Assembly: GCF_026914265.1 (NCBI RefSeq) | Contig: NC_069135.1 | Location: 23,367,639-23,431,638, forward strand | Source: Mya arenaria | Taxonomy: Eukaryota; Mollusca; Bivalvia; Myida; Myidae | Length of the DNA stretch: 64,000 nt | Direction of reading: 5' to 3' | Shown: positions 35,460-48,309 of the stretch, one piece after another | Position numbering within the stretch: the first letter of the stretch is position 1 | Layout: each line of letters starts with the position of its first letter | Notes under the pieces: generated by a model | Seen by the model: only the letters and a program-made list of their open reading frames with translations | Told to the model about the DNA's origin: nothing | Database searches by the model: none | Program-made: the position numbers and the translations under genes

Positions 35460-36420
35460 ATATGGTAATTTGACTGTTGGTCTGTCCACATGGTTTCCAA
35501 TCAATAACTTTGACCTCAAACTTGGCAGGCATGTTGGTAATTATCAGCAGACAAACCCAGTTAATTTGAGGTCAAGGTCTTGGTGACCTCAAGCTGAAAA
35601 TCCATTTCCAATTAATTACTGAAGAACGCTTAGACAAGTTGGTAATGACTAGCAAATGAACCTTATTGAGGTCAAAGGTCAAGGTCATGGTAGGCTGATA
35701 ATCTGTTTCCAATCATTAACTGAAAAAGGCTTGGGCTCAGAGACCTCAAACTTGGAAGGTAGGATGGTTATGACCAGCTGATGAATCTGTTTGATTTTGA
35801 GGTCTGATGGTCGAAGGTCAAGGTTGTGGTGACCTCTATTGAAAATGCTTTTCCGATCAATAACTGAAGAACACATAGGCCCAAGACCTTAATACTTCGT
35901 AGGAAGGTTGGCAAAGGTCAAGATGGAGATAAGTTTGAGCTGGAAATCTGTTTCTGATAAATAGTTAAAGAAAGCTTTGGCACAGGAACCTCAAACTTGG
36001 TTGGCAGGTTGATAATGACCAGAATATATATGCTATTGGTTATGAGGTAAGTAAGTCAAGGTCATGTTTACCTCCAGCCGAAAATCTGTTTCCAATTGAT
36101 TACTGAAGAATGTTTGGGCCCACAGACCTCAGATCAAGTTGACATCTACGGTACTCAATTTTGAGGTGACTTCTCATCTTGATCAAGTTCCAATATGTGT
36201 ATATGTTATCTCGGTAAATAACTGTTCACAAAGGTCAATGGATCAATATATAATAAACCTGGCTAACACAATATAGACTGCTCTTTTAATCAGATGAGGG
36301 TCTTGATAAAGTTTTGATGAAGTATGAATGTTGATAACTACTGGGTATGTCAAACCATCCATTAACCTTGACAAAGGCTGCTTTTTCTTGACGAGAATCA
36401 TCGTGTTCATGAATTCTCAG
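35460..36420. repeat. Degenerate ~115-bp repeats rich in AGGTCA half-sites, second block
   Basis: Units carry cctcaaacttgg-aggtaggttggt, aatgaccagca-atgaa, then gaggtcaaggtcatggtgacctc and tgaaaatctgtttccaat. 35669-35687 is AGGTCA-A-AGGTCA-AGGTCA. Same family as 31880-33200. Confidence 0.8.
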
Positions 36421-36692
36421 TCAAGTTCTAATTTAGGTCAAAAACTAGGTAATATGGTAAATTTTAGATTAATATTGTTTACACAATAGAAGGTGATTTT
36501 TTCATCAGAAAATCCTGGTCATAACCAGTTTTAACAACAGTGCATATGTGCCTCGCTATAAAAAGCACTTCAGTGTTTATCATTCTCATAATTGCTACAT
36601 TAAACAACAACAGCTGTCACAGAGACAGCATACTCGACTATTACATGCAACATTATCTGACTCAATTAGATAAGTTGGTTTTGAGCCCCTAT

Positions 36693-36794
36693 ATAAAAAG
36701 TTAAAAGTTCTAGTTGTGATAAAGTTCAAAGTTCTAGTTGTGATAAAGTTCAAAGTTCTAGTTGTGATAAAGTTCAAAGTTCTAGTTGTGATAA
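36693..36794. repeat. 24-bp minisatellite, 4 units
   Basis: Unit aaagttctagttgtgataaa plus gttc. It is translated as an 8-residue repeat (ITTRTLNF) in a minus-strand frame that is not a gene. Confidence 0.9.
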
Positions 36795-38102
36795 TTTGTC
36801 CCAAACACCAGCCTCAGGTTTTTTATAGGTCAATTTTTGCTTTGTTTTATGGTCAAAGACACTTTAGGCCTATACATGTTAATTACTGATATTTCTAATA
36901 AGATGTCAAATGGACAAAAATATTAATGATTTGGCATGTGTCTTAATCACCAAATCACTACTGTGGCAAAATTTTATTGTTCGGAACTAAGGGCCTTAAC
37001 TCTGGAAATAATCAGGATAAGCAACTTCAGCCACCAAGTCCAATAATTTAGTTAGCTGCCCTTGGCATACCGGTATCACAAGTCAAGAAAAGGACTCTGG
37101 CCATGTTTCTGGACTTATACATGTAGAGGTCATCCAATCAACCCAGGTGTCATCATTCAACATTTCTGAGTGATTATAAAATCTATTTTGAAACTTATAG
37201 ATTTATTGGTCAACCTAGGCAAAGGTTTTGTTTAAGTTAAAATTTTGATTTGTGACACTCACCCACCATTCAACTGATTTCTTTTATTTAACAATGTAGT
37301 TAAATGCTCGTTCATAAGTCGACCCCTCACTCTTGTGAAATGGGGATATAAAACATTGTTTCATCGAGACTTGAGAATAGAAAATTAACTCAACAGTAAT
37401 TATGTCATTTTCAAAATTTATAACACGTAAACATACGTCAAATAGTCTGAATCAAAATACATATAATGTATGTTCTATATATAATAAAATTGTAAAGTTC
37501 ATGCTACATTCTTTGTGTACTATTTAATGCATCTACAAGAGGAATGCATGGCAGTATTGGTCCAAGACTACAAGACTACTTTATTTCAGGACTTCCATTA
37601 AAGGACGTTTGGAAGTCAATTGGCTAAAACTTCCAAAATTCAGTCCATGAAGTACCAAAACTGCTATAATTTAGGAAAAAGCTTCTATATGTGAAGTTTT
37701 GGAAGCTCAAAGTGTCAAAGTTATTTTTTGGCATTTTTTACACATTTTAATAAATCAAATCTTGAAGTGAAATGAATGATTTGAAAACATTTTCGTGAAG
37801 TTGGCCATTTAAATTTACAAAGTATTTAATATTTAATGGAATAGTTGGACATTAGTGCAAAAATTCTTTGTGTTCGGGAGACTACACTTCCACATTTAAA
37901 TATGATGGCAAAGAAGTTCATACTTCCAATTTCAAATCCTTAATGGAATGACCCTTTAAATAAATTGATCAGTCTATACTTGAGGAAAAACAAATAGATT
38001 CACAATGAGTTCACTGAGTTGACAAAGAATCAAAATGCAGATATTAAAATAACGTGATATATTGCAATATATCTTGTCTGTTTTTTCTATTCATCAAGAT
38101 GT
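36795..38102. other. Intergenic DNA downstream of APEX2
   Basis: AT-rich, including the APEX2 3' untranslated region on the minus strand. No other feature is supported. Confidence 0.35.
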
Positions 38103-41100
38103 CTATTTCTTCACTATCCATTTGAAAAATTCACACCTAGCCTCTGGATTTGATTTAAGACCCTCCCCTCTTGCACAAGTGTAAAACTGACGACCCTTGT
38201 TTGGCCCCGGTTTTTTAACCATTCTCAGCACACATGGCTCCTGATGGCCCTTACACAGTGGAGCAGGACCCAAGCCCCCTAAAAGGTTCTTCCACGCACT
38301 TGCTGTTGATAAGCTATTGTCCTTTACTAATGTTGTGCCCAGTTCTGGCTTTTTTTCTTCACTCCCTTCACAACCATCAGTGGCTGTTTGACTGTTAACA
38401 TTAAAATATTTACTTGTAGCTGCCGTATCCTCCTTTTCAACTTCATTGACCTCGACAAAAACACTCAATTTAGAACTTACTTGACTCTCTTTAACATCAT
38501 TTGCACCAATGCTTACAGCCACTTCACTTTTAACTTGGTCTTTTGAATCTGATCCATTCCCTTTAAAGAATGACATTAAATTAGCCTGCTTTCCGACACT
38601 GTTCGATTTTTTCACAACAGCAGTCTTCTGCTTTTTCATTGGCTGAGAACATCCAGGTTTCTTTTCAGGGGACCTTTTCACACTTTTTACTCGACTCAAG
38701 TTCTCACTGCTTACCCTTGGTAAAGATTCATCCCGATTCTGAGAACAATTTTCACACTTTTCATTGATTTTCATTTCCACGTCTCTTTTTGTCAACTTTG
38801 TGAAAAATGTCGACAATTTCTGTTGCTTCCCACTAAACTCAGGCATGAATTTTGTGCAAAGTTGTGGACAAGCTTTAGCAGGGATGACCTGACAATCAAG
38901 ATCGACAGATATCGGACAGTGGTCAGAGCCCTCGACTTCGGCAAAAATGGAAGCTCCAATAACGCAGCGCCTGGTAAGTTCAGTATCTGCGAGGATGTAG
39001 TCCAAACGTCTCCCATAGTTTGTGGAACGAGCATTCGTCAGTGTACACCAGTTGGTGTAACAGCCCTCCTGTAACAAAACAGAGTAGATACAATAATTGC
39101 AATTAGTTAAAGTTACATGACACGATATTTTGTGTCTTAGTAAAAATACCAATATTGATAGAAAGTATATGAGGGTAGTACAATAGTTTGTTCACTTCTT
39201 AAATAAATTTGAAATTTTATGACATACTTATATTTTATTCTGACAGGACACACACTGACATGTTCTTAATAACCTAGAATGAGCCAAATGCTTTTATTGC
39301 ACTGTTTAGTTGTACGGCCTGGGCGCATGTGAGTTTGGTTAGTGGTCACCAAGCCGGACAAGTGGGTTTTCTCCGGGTACTCCGGTTTCCCCCACAACAC
39401 AAGACCACACTCACGCGCAACATCGTGCCAACGAGAGTGATTAATATAAGTTGTAATAGCTTGTTTCACAATCGTTGTAAAATTAAATAAAGTTTAAACT
39501 AGTTGTAAGATGGACAAAACTTGTAACACTAGGGAGGCCATGCTAGAAGAGATTACTATTAATTTTGGAGTCTTACATTTATGTTTATCAATTTTTCGAG
39601 ATTCAATTCTGGAAATTTCAAGCTAATATCATTACATTTGAAAACAAGCTTTAAAGCGTGATAAGCTTCGGTAAAATCTGGATGTAAATATTAATGGCAT
39701 GGATATTTCTTTTTGCATGTATTGAAATCATATTGCATATCATTTGATTTGATATGTTTAATTGCCTCGTTTAACATCTAAATAAGAGATTTGTCAATTT
39801 ACACTTATATTTCAACAAGAATGCCATTACCCCCGCAAAGTTAAGAACAGTATCATTTTTGTCAAAAGATAACAATGAAATTTAACAAATGGCAATAACT
39901 AAAAAATATTGCAGCAGGAGTTATGGTTTCTGTGCACTGCACTTTTCCTAAATGAGATTGATCATAATCCCTCAAAATGATCAAACACTGAAATACAGCG
40001 AAAGAGTTATCTTTCATTTCTGAACAATGTACATAAGTATACATTACCTCATCAGGGTGAAGATGTCTAAAAGTGTCCACAAATTTGCCTCCAACTGTGT
40101 AGGGTGTTGTCGCCATGAATTCCTCTCGGTCAAGGTCGCTGTCAAGGTCAGGGTCACGACCTTCAGGCCACATCATCTGGTTAAACCAAAGTCTGCTTGG
40201 GCGCTTGTTGGACTCCTGCAGGACAATCATATAGCAGGTTTCACTGCAGTTTGCTTCCATATTTCGTATAGAGAATATTTTGAAAAAAATTAGTGTAAAG
40301 ATCAAGACTAAGGATAAAAATGAGTTGTTCTCTTTATACTATTGTTTGTAAATAAACTTAGCAAAGCATCAATCAGCTAATAAAAACATAATCATCGACT
40401 CTTGCATTTTGAAATGAAGACAAAGTCAATTTGAACTGCCTCAAAAGCACCTTTAAACAGTAAGTTTTCGGCACTCCAAAGAGCATAACGTAAGGGTATG
40501 ATTTAATTGGCCAGTTCTTGTGAAACCAAGGCACACTGTGCATGAAGCGATCCTTTGCAGGCGTGAGTATGAGCCTGTCCTTAGTAATAAGTTTTATGTT
40601 GATATGTGAAAGAATATCTGTAGCAGTGGCAGTAGGCTTTCTTTAATGTGTAAAGTTGATTGACTGGCACTTGATAGGGAACTGACTTGTTGTCAAAAGC
40701 ATGATCATTCATTGCTACAAAACCTTCAAATGCTATAGGTTCATATTACAAACAATAGTTATTCTATGTAAAACAAGTGTCCCCAGTGTGGCTCAATTTG
40801 AGCAAACTTGGTAGCGAACCACTCGTAAATGCTGCATAACAAATAGCTAAGCTCTTGTCATAATGTTTTTAGAGTATTCTCTTAGCCAATTTCAATGGAT
40901 GCCATCCAAGGACCATACCTACACAGTTTGAAATTCACACAGTAGTTTAAGGAAAGAGAGGTTTAGAGCTTGTTGTTTGAAGCAAAATGTTGTCCCACAA
41001 CAATATATATATATGTTATGTACACACAGATATCCAAATAAAGCTCCCTTCAAGCACAAGCTTAAATGTGACGCATGTCTTTTAAATGAAACAAATCCAA

Positions 41101-44100
41101 GTTGGGTGACAACTATTCAAATGCAATTTAGATCTTTATACATATAACAGTAACAGTTACGGTAGATTAAAATCCACCATAAGGCAAAGAAAGAGATCAT
41201 GAATACTTACACCATCATCTGAGTCACAGCGATCTATGAGCCTGTGGGTTGTGTTGATATCACCAAGAATTATCACATGCCTGAAAAAATTATTATCATA
41301 ATTTAGTAAAGATGCAAAAATGAATCTACTATAGGAAACATACACAAGCATTGCTAACAAATTTAAATGCTCATCACATGTTTTCCAATTCTCCAATTGT
41401 TCAAGAAAGTTCCATGTCAAATATCTAAAGTTTTCATATAATGCCAAAGAAGACACCAAGGCAATACCAATACCTTGACCTTAAAGGACGACCAGAAGTG
41501 GTTGAAATAAACACAAGCCTACATGCACTGGTAAAATGTTTTCCGAGCTTGTTCATATTCTGAATTATATATAGCATGGCTTGTTAAATAATTGATGCCA
41601 AGCAATAGTATAAGAATTTGAGATTGTTCAGCCCAAAGATTACTTAAGATGACTGGGCCAAACAAACTTATGGATTCCCTAGCTGACACAGATCTTAAAA
41701 ATTGGTACAGGATTGCAGTACATTATAAGTATCTTCCATGGCCGAGAGTGTAAGATAGGTTCATCCCAACCGAAGCGAAGGGGATTTTGCGGAAACGAGG
41801 TTTACCGAGGATGTTCAATGTTGGCGAGATATAAACTAAATAATACTTGCTCACAAAACTTTAACTAGAATCTATGTGTCAAACAAGGGCCATAATCTGC
41901 ATTAACCCATCTTGATTAATTTAGTAGGTCTGTTGACTCATTATTTTGTGAATAGTGCCAGGGCCCTTAGAATAGTGATAATAGAGACAAAATGCCTAAA
42001 ATTGTGAATTTACTCAGCCCCTTGATATTGGTCAGAGAGGCAAAGCCCCTTTTAAAGGCCTAGATTAAGGAATGATTGGCGTGATAATCCCCTGCTGTGC
42101 ATCTTCTACTAATTGCACTGGTGTCACAGTAGGGGCCAATTTCCTGTGTATTCGTTTATTGGCTCAGGGCCATTTAGGGTCCATTTGTATAATAAAACCT
42201 CCTAAACTGCACAGCAGGATACTCAGATCAGAGATCTGATAAAAGGGATCATGGCAAGTAGATTAAGATCAATACACAGAAGCTGTGTACTGTACACAGA
42301 TTTGGGGGGGGGGGGGGGTAGTATAAGGTAAGAATTAGGGCTACTAAATCCAAGACTTTGTTCAATGACTGTTTACATCAACAAACTTATGATAAACCGT
42401 AAGCTTTTTATCGTAAATTACACCTTCTTGCTACAGCTGTTTTTACATGAAATAATACATGAAGCATAATTTAGGTAATAATCCAAATTTATAATAGATC
42501 TCCCACCTTCCACTATCCAGCAAAGCCTCTGCCCGGGTCTGCAGAAGAGCGAAGAACCTCAACTTGTACTGGTGTCGGTCCTCACGGTCGGGATCGAACC
42601 TCGGGCAGTACACATTGATTATTGCCAGGTCTTTCTCTTCTCCATCACGAAATCTGTAGAGATATAACTATGTTGACTGGTACACATATTGAGGGTATTT
42701 TAAATATAAACCATTCCACTTTCTATATTAAAATATGTATGGCTGACAAAATAGTCTTGGTGTTATTTGAAAGGTGGGACATAAAAATGGGGATTTTTGA
42801 CATGTTCTTGTTTACCATTATAAACTTTTCTCAGTGGAAGTCATATCTTAGATAAACAAGAGGCCTACCAAGGCCTACGATCTACTGACATGGCTTGTGT
42901 GGTCATAATCTATCCAGACCATGTAGGTATGGGTATAGGCAATCTTTTAACATGCATCGGCGGATCTTGCTGGCTAAAAAGGTTCGAAAGGAACTTAGCT
43001 CTCATGGATTTCTAACTACATGTACTGTATAAGTTTGAATGAGACACAATGAAAACTGAGCACTTTATTGTGTTCACAACCATTTTTTAACAAATGCACA
43101 GAAGACAGACTACCAGTATGTGCAATAGCATAAAAGGCCAGAAGAGCTAAAACAACAGATCTTACAAGTGATAATAATAACCCTCCTGACATTCTTAGAA
43201 ATTTGAACCATATGAACCGCCTTAAGTAACAAACTTTTCAAGTTAGCAACCAAAGAAGGGGCCAAGGTAACCCTTTCAAGAGCTTAAGGATACTAACTCA
43301 AGTAATGTATTCGCTAGACTACTAGCAGTGGCTACCTGATTCGGTGTTGGGTAATTACAGCCCGTCCCTCAGCATCCAGGCTTTTAAGCTCATCCTCAGT
43401 GAAACTTGTATGATTACCATAGCAACCAATTATGCCCTCAACCTTTGCGCTCAAGCCCCCAGATAGACCTTCCTCGGCATTAGTTGGGGTAACATGGTCC
43501 CTGCAGAAATTTGCCACACCTAAAATATTTAAAAAACTAACCTTTCACCACTGTCATTCATTTTGGAAACTTAAATTTACAAACCTACAAATATTTACAA
43601 AACATCTTTATTATTTGGGTATTTGAATTAAATGACATTTCAGGAATTTATACTGAAAATTTCATGATAATATCACTTATATTAGGTTAGATATATGTCT
43701 TTACAAGTGAGACCATGTATTGTGGATTTTGAATAGCAAGTTTGATGTCACGCACATGACGTAATAACAAAAGTATATTATTGAACTGATGTGCAGCATT
43801 AACATATCAATATTACAACTAGCTTATAATTTTCATTGTTTTCCTAACGTGCAATCTTTATGGAACATAAAGAAAGAAAAAAACATTCATTTGGGTATTC
43901 TTATTCCATTAGGCAGTGGGGACAAAATCCGTTGTTGCTTTGCCAATAAGATTAAACTAATGGTCCTTAATCATCAAAAGGTGATATGGCAATAACAATC
44001 CTGTAAAAGAAAGGAGTTTATATACAGTACATTATTACTTCATATAAAAATTCCTTATTTCTGCTTTTTTTTTACTATTAAATGATTATTTCATATGTAA

Positions 44101-47067
44101 TGATAATGTTTGAATGCCTCAAAATTGCGCGATGTGGCTCATATATATTGAAGAATTATTGCTTAATTTTTTAATTTACATTGATGAGCATTAAATTCTT
44201 GCTTGCGAATGTTATTTTTATGTATCAGAGTTCTGGGCGAGTTCTTTGGCCCCCTTCTCCTCCTTGAAACATGTATATTTTCCGAATTTTTGATGTCAAT
44301 ATCAAAATTTCCATCAGAGCTGTCCTTTTCATGAAGCATTCTGTTGCATTGCGCTGTCTTTAGAATTCATTGAATGTGATTCTCTATTAAACATGAAACA
44401 ACATTTATATAATTTTAGATGATATTGTTATGGACTAAGCAATCCTGCGTTTACTCAAAGTTACCCTTAATAGACAAAAATTCCACTGAAGAAGGACCCC
44501 GTCTCCAATCCCACATAGTCAGACAGAAAGAAGAATGCCCTTGATTAAAAAAACCCATAATTTTCCTTCAATTAATCTGTGTGCAATATCAAGTCAAAAT
44601 CAATTTAATTCATACATAAATAAGTATTTATTGCAACAACTTATTTATGTAAACAAATGCCACTTCATCATCCTAAAGTTTTCAAGTCGTTAAAATGCCA
44701 AATATGAAATATCCCATAAAAACAATTGTTGTTTCTTAGGCAGTTTATTCTCTGTTTTCAAAAAGGTCCCCAAAAAAAATTGTGTCGTGACAGCAACATC
44801 TTTTCTGAAAACAGGTGGTGTAAGTATTTATATTGTTGTATTATTTGCCTTTATGTATTTATGTGTTATTGTCATCGTAAGGCAATGGCGTAGGCAATGG
44901 CGTTAAAAAAAATAGTATAAAGCTTTTCAGATAAACTAATAAAACACACAATTTAAAAAAAAACGGTAGGGTCTGGTAATCCAAACCAGAACTATTTCTT
45001 TATAAGTTTTTATAGAGTTATAATGTACAACTTTTGACTTTTTCTATGAATTCAAAAACCTTTTAAAACCGGTTAGCACTTCATACACTCGTGTTGAATG
45101 CTGCCATTACCTGAATAGCCACTTCTTTTCTTAGAGAAGCTGAAGTAAGAGTTGTATCCCTCGACGATAGCCGTTGCTTCATCTAGCATATCGCCTGCAA
45201 GAAATAGATACATCAATAAACAATGAATTTATGTTCTGAGAAGAATGCAAGTTGTTTGGAGACAATTGGTTAAAAAATAATTTAGTTATGAGCTTTACTA
45301 CCATAGCCCATAATATGGTTTAACAAGTCAAACTTAATTGAGAGTATAAGTATTTTTTTATTGGAATTTTCAATGAATTTTGGTCTGAAAACAAAAAATT
45401 GTCTGATTTTTTTTAAGGAGGGAGATGTGGCCATAGGATGGGTCATATCAACGCAATAGTCCAATTAATTGACGGATCTTTTTTACGATTTAGGATATGG
45501 CAAATCCTTCAAGTACAAATTGTTTTGTACCAAAAATGGGTAATTATTCTGACCAGGATTCCGGGTTAATGCGTATTGCTTCAATAAAATATCATAAAAA
45601 CAAGAAATTTTACCATGTTATTTTATCATGTTATTTTATATTAGTTCTGTACTAAAACTAAAATAAATAAACTAAATAATAATGTAAAAAATAAATATCC
45701 AACGAATAATTATGAGTTTGATGTGTTTTTTTTCATTTCATACTGTCAAAATGTAACGATTTATACATTAAAGGCACCTGCAAGGCTGCTGTTGACAGTT
45801 TTACAACAATCGGAACACCTCAGTGATGGCCGAGTTGTTAGGATTGTATTAACAACGTCTATCTCAAAGCATGCCGGAGATGGTCGACTTGTTACGATTG
45901 GCACAATTGTTGTCTGTTTCAGTCATGTTTCGTTTAATTGGAAAGGTAAATCCTGTGTTTTAATGCATTTAAAGCTTGTTTTGTGCAAAATATCTTTGCA
46001 ATGACATTATATTTGGCTCACACGTTACAATAGGAATAGAAGTATTCATTATCTTCAAACATAAAATACTTCTCTAAATACAATTTCAATATTTTTCACC
46101 CCCCCCACCTGTTTTTTAACAAACCCGTTTAGACGTTAGGGATTTGAATAATCCCATATAACACGTCTATTAATTTAGACTAATCAACGCCGTAACTGCC
46201 GCTAGCTACAATAATGAGCGATCAGGGATACTTTTTTTTATTATTTTGACATTTCTTATGTATCCCTCTCTACCATTTAACAACGGGCGAAATGATATAC
46301 TGTAATAATATGCATTGATGTTGAATAAAAATGACAAAGTTTTTCAATTTTTATCCGACAGTGATCTGAACTGGATTTAATTTGTCATTAGAGTTGTTCT
46401 TTTCACATTAATATATTATGGGTCACGAATACCGTTACATGTTCACAACCAGTCAGACTTGTCCCAGATTTACCGATATCGGGATACTTGATAAACAATC
46501 GACACTTTAAGTGTTTTATGATAAGTTAACATGTTTTTTTGGGCATACTGACATAACTTAATATGTGTTTAATAGTAGGCAATAATATTTGCGTAGAAAT
46601 TTGAATTTATAACGGAGATAATTTCAAAATTGTGGCCGCGAGGATTCTCTGCGCAAGGACCGCTTGCTACTTTTTGTTGGGATGGTGGACGTCACGAGTC
46701 TGCCATATTAAAAAAATCGTCAAAAGACTTGTTGACGGCCATTTAGGTGGACTATAACTGCCGCCTGCGCTCCCGCCTCTTGAAAATCCTGGCATAAACC
46801 CTAAGTGCGAACATAGACCATCACTAAGATCAACTCCCATAGTGCAAATGCAAGGAGTGACTCTGCTATGAATATCAACACATTATAATCAATTGTAAGG
46901 TACTTAGTTCATATCCGAGTTAGGTTTATCCGAAATAACACCAGTTACTTACGGGTAACTTTTGTTTCTTGTAGGCATAAAACATCTCCACCGATTGATT
47001 TAAATAATGACTTTAGGTCTGTTTTAGATGCACGTATCCCATTTATATTCCAGGATACTATTTTCAT
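38103..47067 (-). CDS. APEX2: AP endonuclease 2 (APEX2), seven exons
   Basis: A nuclear base-excision-repair enzyme: AP-site incision and 3'-5' exonuclease/3'-phosphodiesterase activity, tied to PCNA and ATR signalling. Exons (minus): 46953-47067, 45111-45194, 43336-43519, 42507-42653, 41211-41280, 40048-40215 and 38103-39068. All are GT-AG and in phase, giving 577 residues (human 518). The start is at MKIVSWNING; an upstream in-frame ATG at 47208 is unlikely by homology. The catalytic set is complete: N7/N9, E34 in LQETK, YSYFSFS-like SYFSFS, NVYCP (141-145), GDIN (D184, N186), LDYILAD and SDH (304-306). Exon 7 adds two PCNA-box-like motifs, QQKLSTFF (338-345) and QANLMSFF (417-424). It ends in a GRF zinc finger (CKGHQEPCVLR, then FYTCARGEG and CEFFKW) that binds single-stranded DNA. 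The gene converges with MRPL42. Confidence 0.97.
39266..39480. repeat. Dispersed repeat in APEX2 intron 6
   Basis: A GC-richer insert in AT-rich intron: ggttagtggtcaccaagccg, tgggttttctccgggtactc and catcgtgccaacgagagtg, ending in aaattaaataaagttt. The A-rich end and compact size suggest a SINE or a LINE tail. I see no clear pol III boxes. The 67-codon minus-strand frame is incidental. Confidence 0.45.
42051..42345. mobile_element. MITE-like element, family B, copy 2 (in APEX2 intron 4)
   Basis: Begins tttaaaggcctagattaagg and continues with sequence that is the reverse complement of 6070-6303 (ctgctgtgca, aatttcctgtgtatt, ggctcagggcc, actgcacagcaggatactca), including a G run near 42304. The far end is degraded. 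Confidence 0.6.
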
Positions 47068-47499
47068 CTTTAAAGCAGGAAAACTACAAATAACTTTGAA
47101 ATGGATAAAAAAGCATCGACACCGCTTTGTAATTTTCATCACAATAATTTCGTGGCTATATAACACTAAATTAAAGTAAAAATCGTAATTTGTCCCAAAA
47201 CAGAACATTGCATGTTATCGATGACAAGAAGTGTAAAGTCTTATAATGACTAAGAATGGGCGGACTGGGTGAATCGAACGAGCCCGATGAGCATCGTCTT
47301 CCAGCAGACCTACAATACTGTTTAAGTCCCTACTGATTGGCAACATTGCAAACTTTGGAGCTTATCAGGCTAACGCTATCGATTTCTCCTCTCAGTGCAA
47401 TAGATGCGGCTACATCGGCTATTTTAGGACTTTGCTTTGATAAAGTACTAAAATCCCAAGTCTTCTCTGATTAACGAACTATTAAGGATGGATTTGTTG
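47068..47499. other. APEX2 upstream flank
   Basis: Probable APEX2 promoter and 5' untranslated region (minus strand). No TATA box is evident. No other gene is supported before the LINE fragment. Confidence 0.35.
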
Positions 47500-48265
47500 A
47501 TGTCCATCACCCCAGACAAATGCGCGGTCACCAAGAAGCAGAAATAAATTGATGCTATCTACAGTATACAGAACTCGGACACATCAAGTATGCCAAATAC
47601 CTGGGCGTCCTGATAAGCGACACGCTATCGTGGAACACGCATGTTGACAAAGTATCGAAGAAGGCCAACAACACCACAGCCTTCCATCAAAGAAACCTGT
47701 CGTCCTGTCCCCAACATATCAATCATGAATTAATCATGATGAAGCATAAATTATGAATCATGAATCATATCAAGGCCACGTGTTACAAGACCGTTGTCAG
47801 ACCATATGTAGTTGGAATATGCAGCAACTGTATAGGACCAAAACACAAACAACAACATAGCTAAACTGGAAGCTGTTCAACGCCGTGCTACTAGATTTAG
47901 TAGAAATTGACTACAATCAGACAGGTAGCGTTACAGCGATGATGAGAGCCCTTGAATGGGAAAGTCTTCATCAGCGCTGTCACAAGGCCAAAGCAGTTAT
48001 GATGTACCGGATAGTGAACGCACTGGTTGATATCCCTTCAAAACCTCACCTCCATCCACAAGGTGCAGCAACAAGAGGAAACCAGTCCAGATTCAAGTAC
48101 GTTCCATACAGCAGGACAGACACACAGAACGGCATTCATCATCCTTCTGGTATTTGTCTGTGGAATCAGCTTCCAGAAAGCATATATATTCAACTCTTGC
48201 TCGTCCCTCGATGTCTTCAAGACTGAGCGGACAATTTTCGAGCAATTACGCTTTCATCAGCTATT
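47500..48265 (+). mobile_element. LINE ORF2 3' fragment, type 1
   Basis: The translation shows HIKYAKYLGVLISDTLSWNT, then HVDKVSKKANNTTAFHQRNL, and further on KATCYKTVVRPYV, MMRALEWESLHQRCHKAKAV, MMYRIVNALVDI, TRGNQSRFKYVPYSRT and WNQLPESI. This is the region after the reverse transcriptase of a CR1/L2-like LINE. Several frame changes and stops interrupt it. A relic. Confidence 0.85.
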
Positions 48266-48309
48266 TTAAATATTTGAGCATATTCTGTTAGGGCGATCTA
48301 AGGAGTGTA

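Noticed and set aside
40440-40640. Coding-like minus-strand frame in APEX2 intron 5 (PWFHKNWPIKSYPYVMLFG)
   Set aside because: The exon chain is in phase without it and it matches no part of APEX2; more likely a dispersed repeat.
41730-41825. Short GC-richer block in APEX2 intron 4 region
   Set aside because: Looks like part of a dispersed repeat, but no ends or second copy are present in the window to support a call.
45723-46004. 93-codon ORF inside APEX2 intron 1
   Set aside because: No family resemblance; opposite strand to APEX2 and no supporting signals.
46945-47208. Upstream in-frame ATG for APEX2 at 47208
   Set aside because: The family begins at MKIVSWNING; the extra 47 residues are AT-rich and match no targeting pattern.
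47245-47290. tRNA-like B box on the minus strand (gttcgattcaccc)
   Set aside because: No matching A box, acceptor stem or anticodon arm could be folded by eye.
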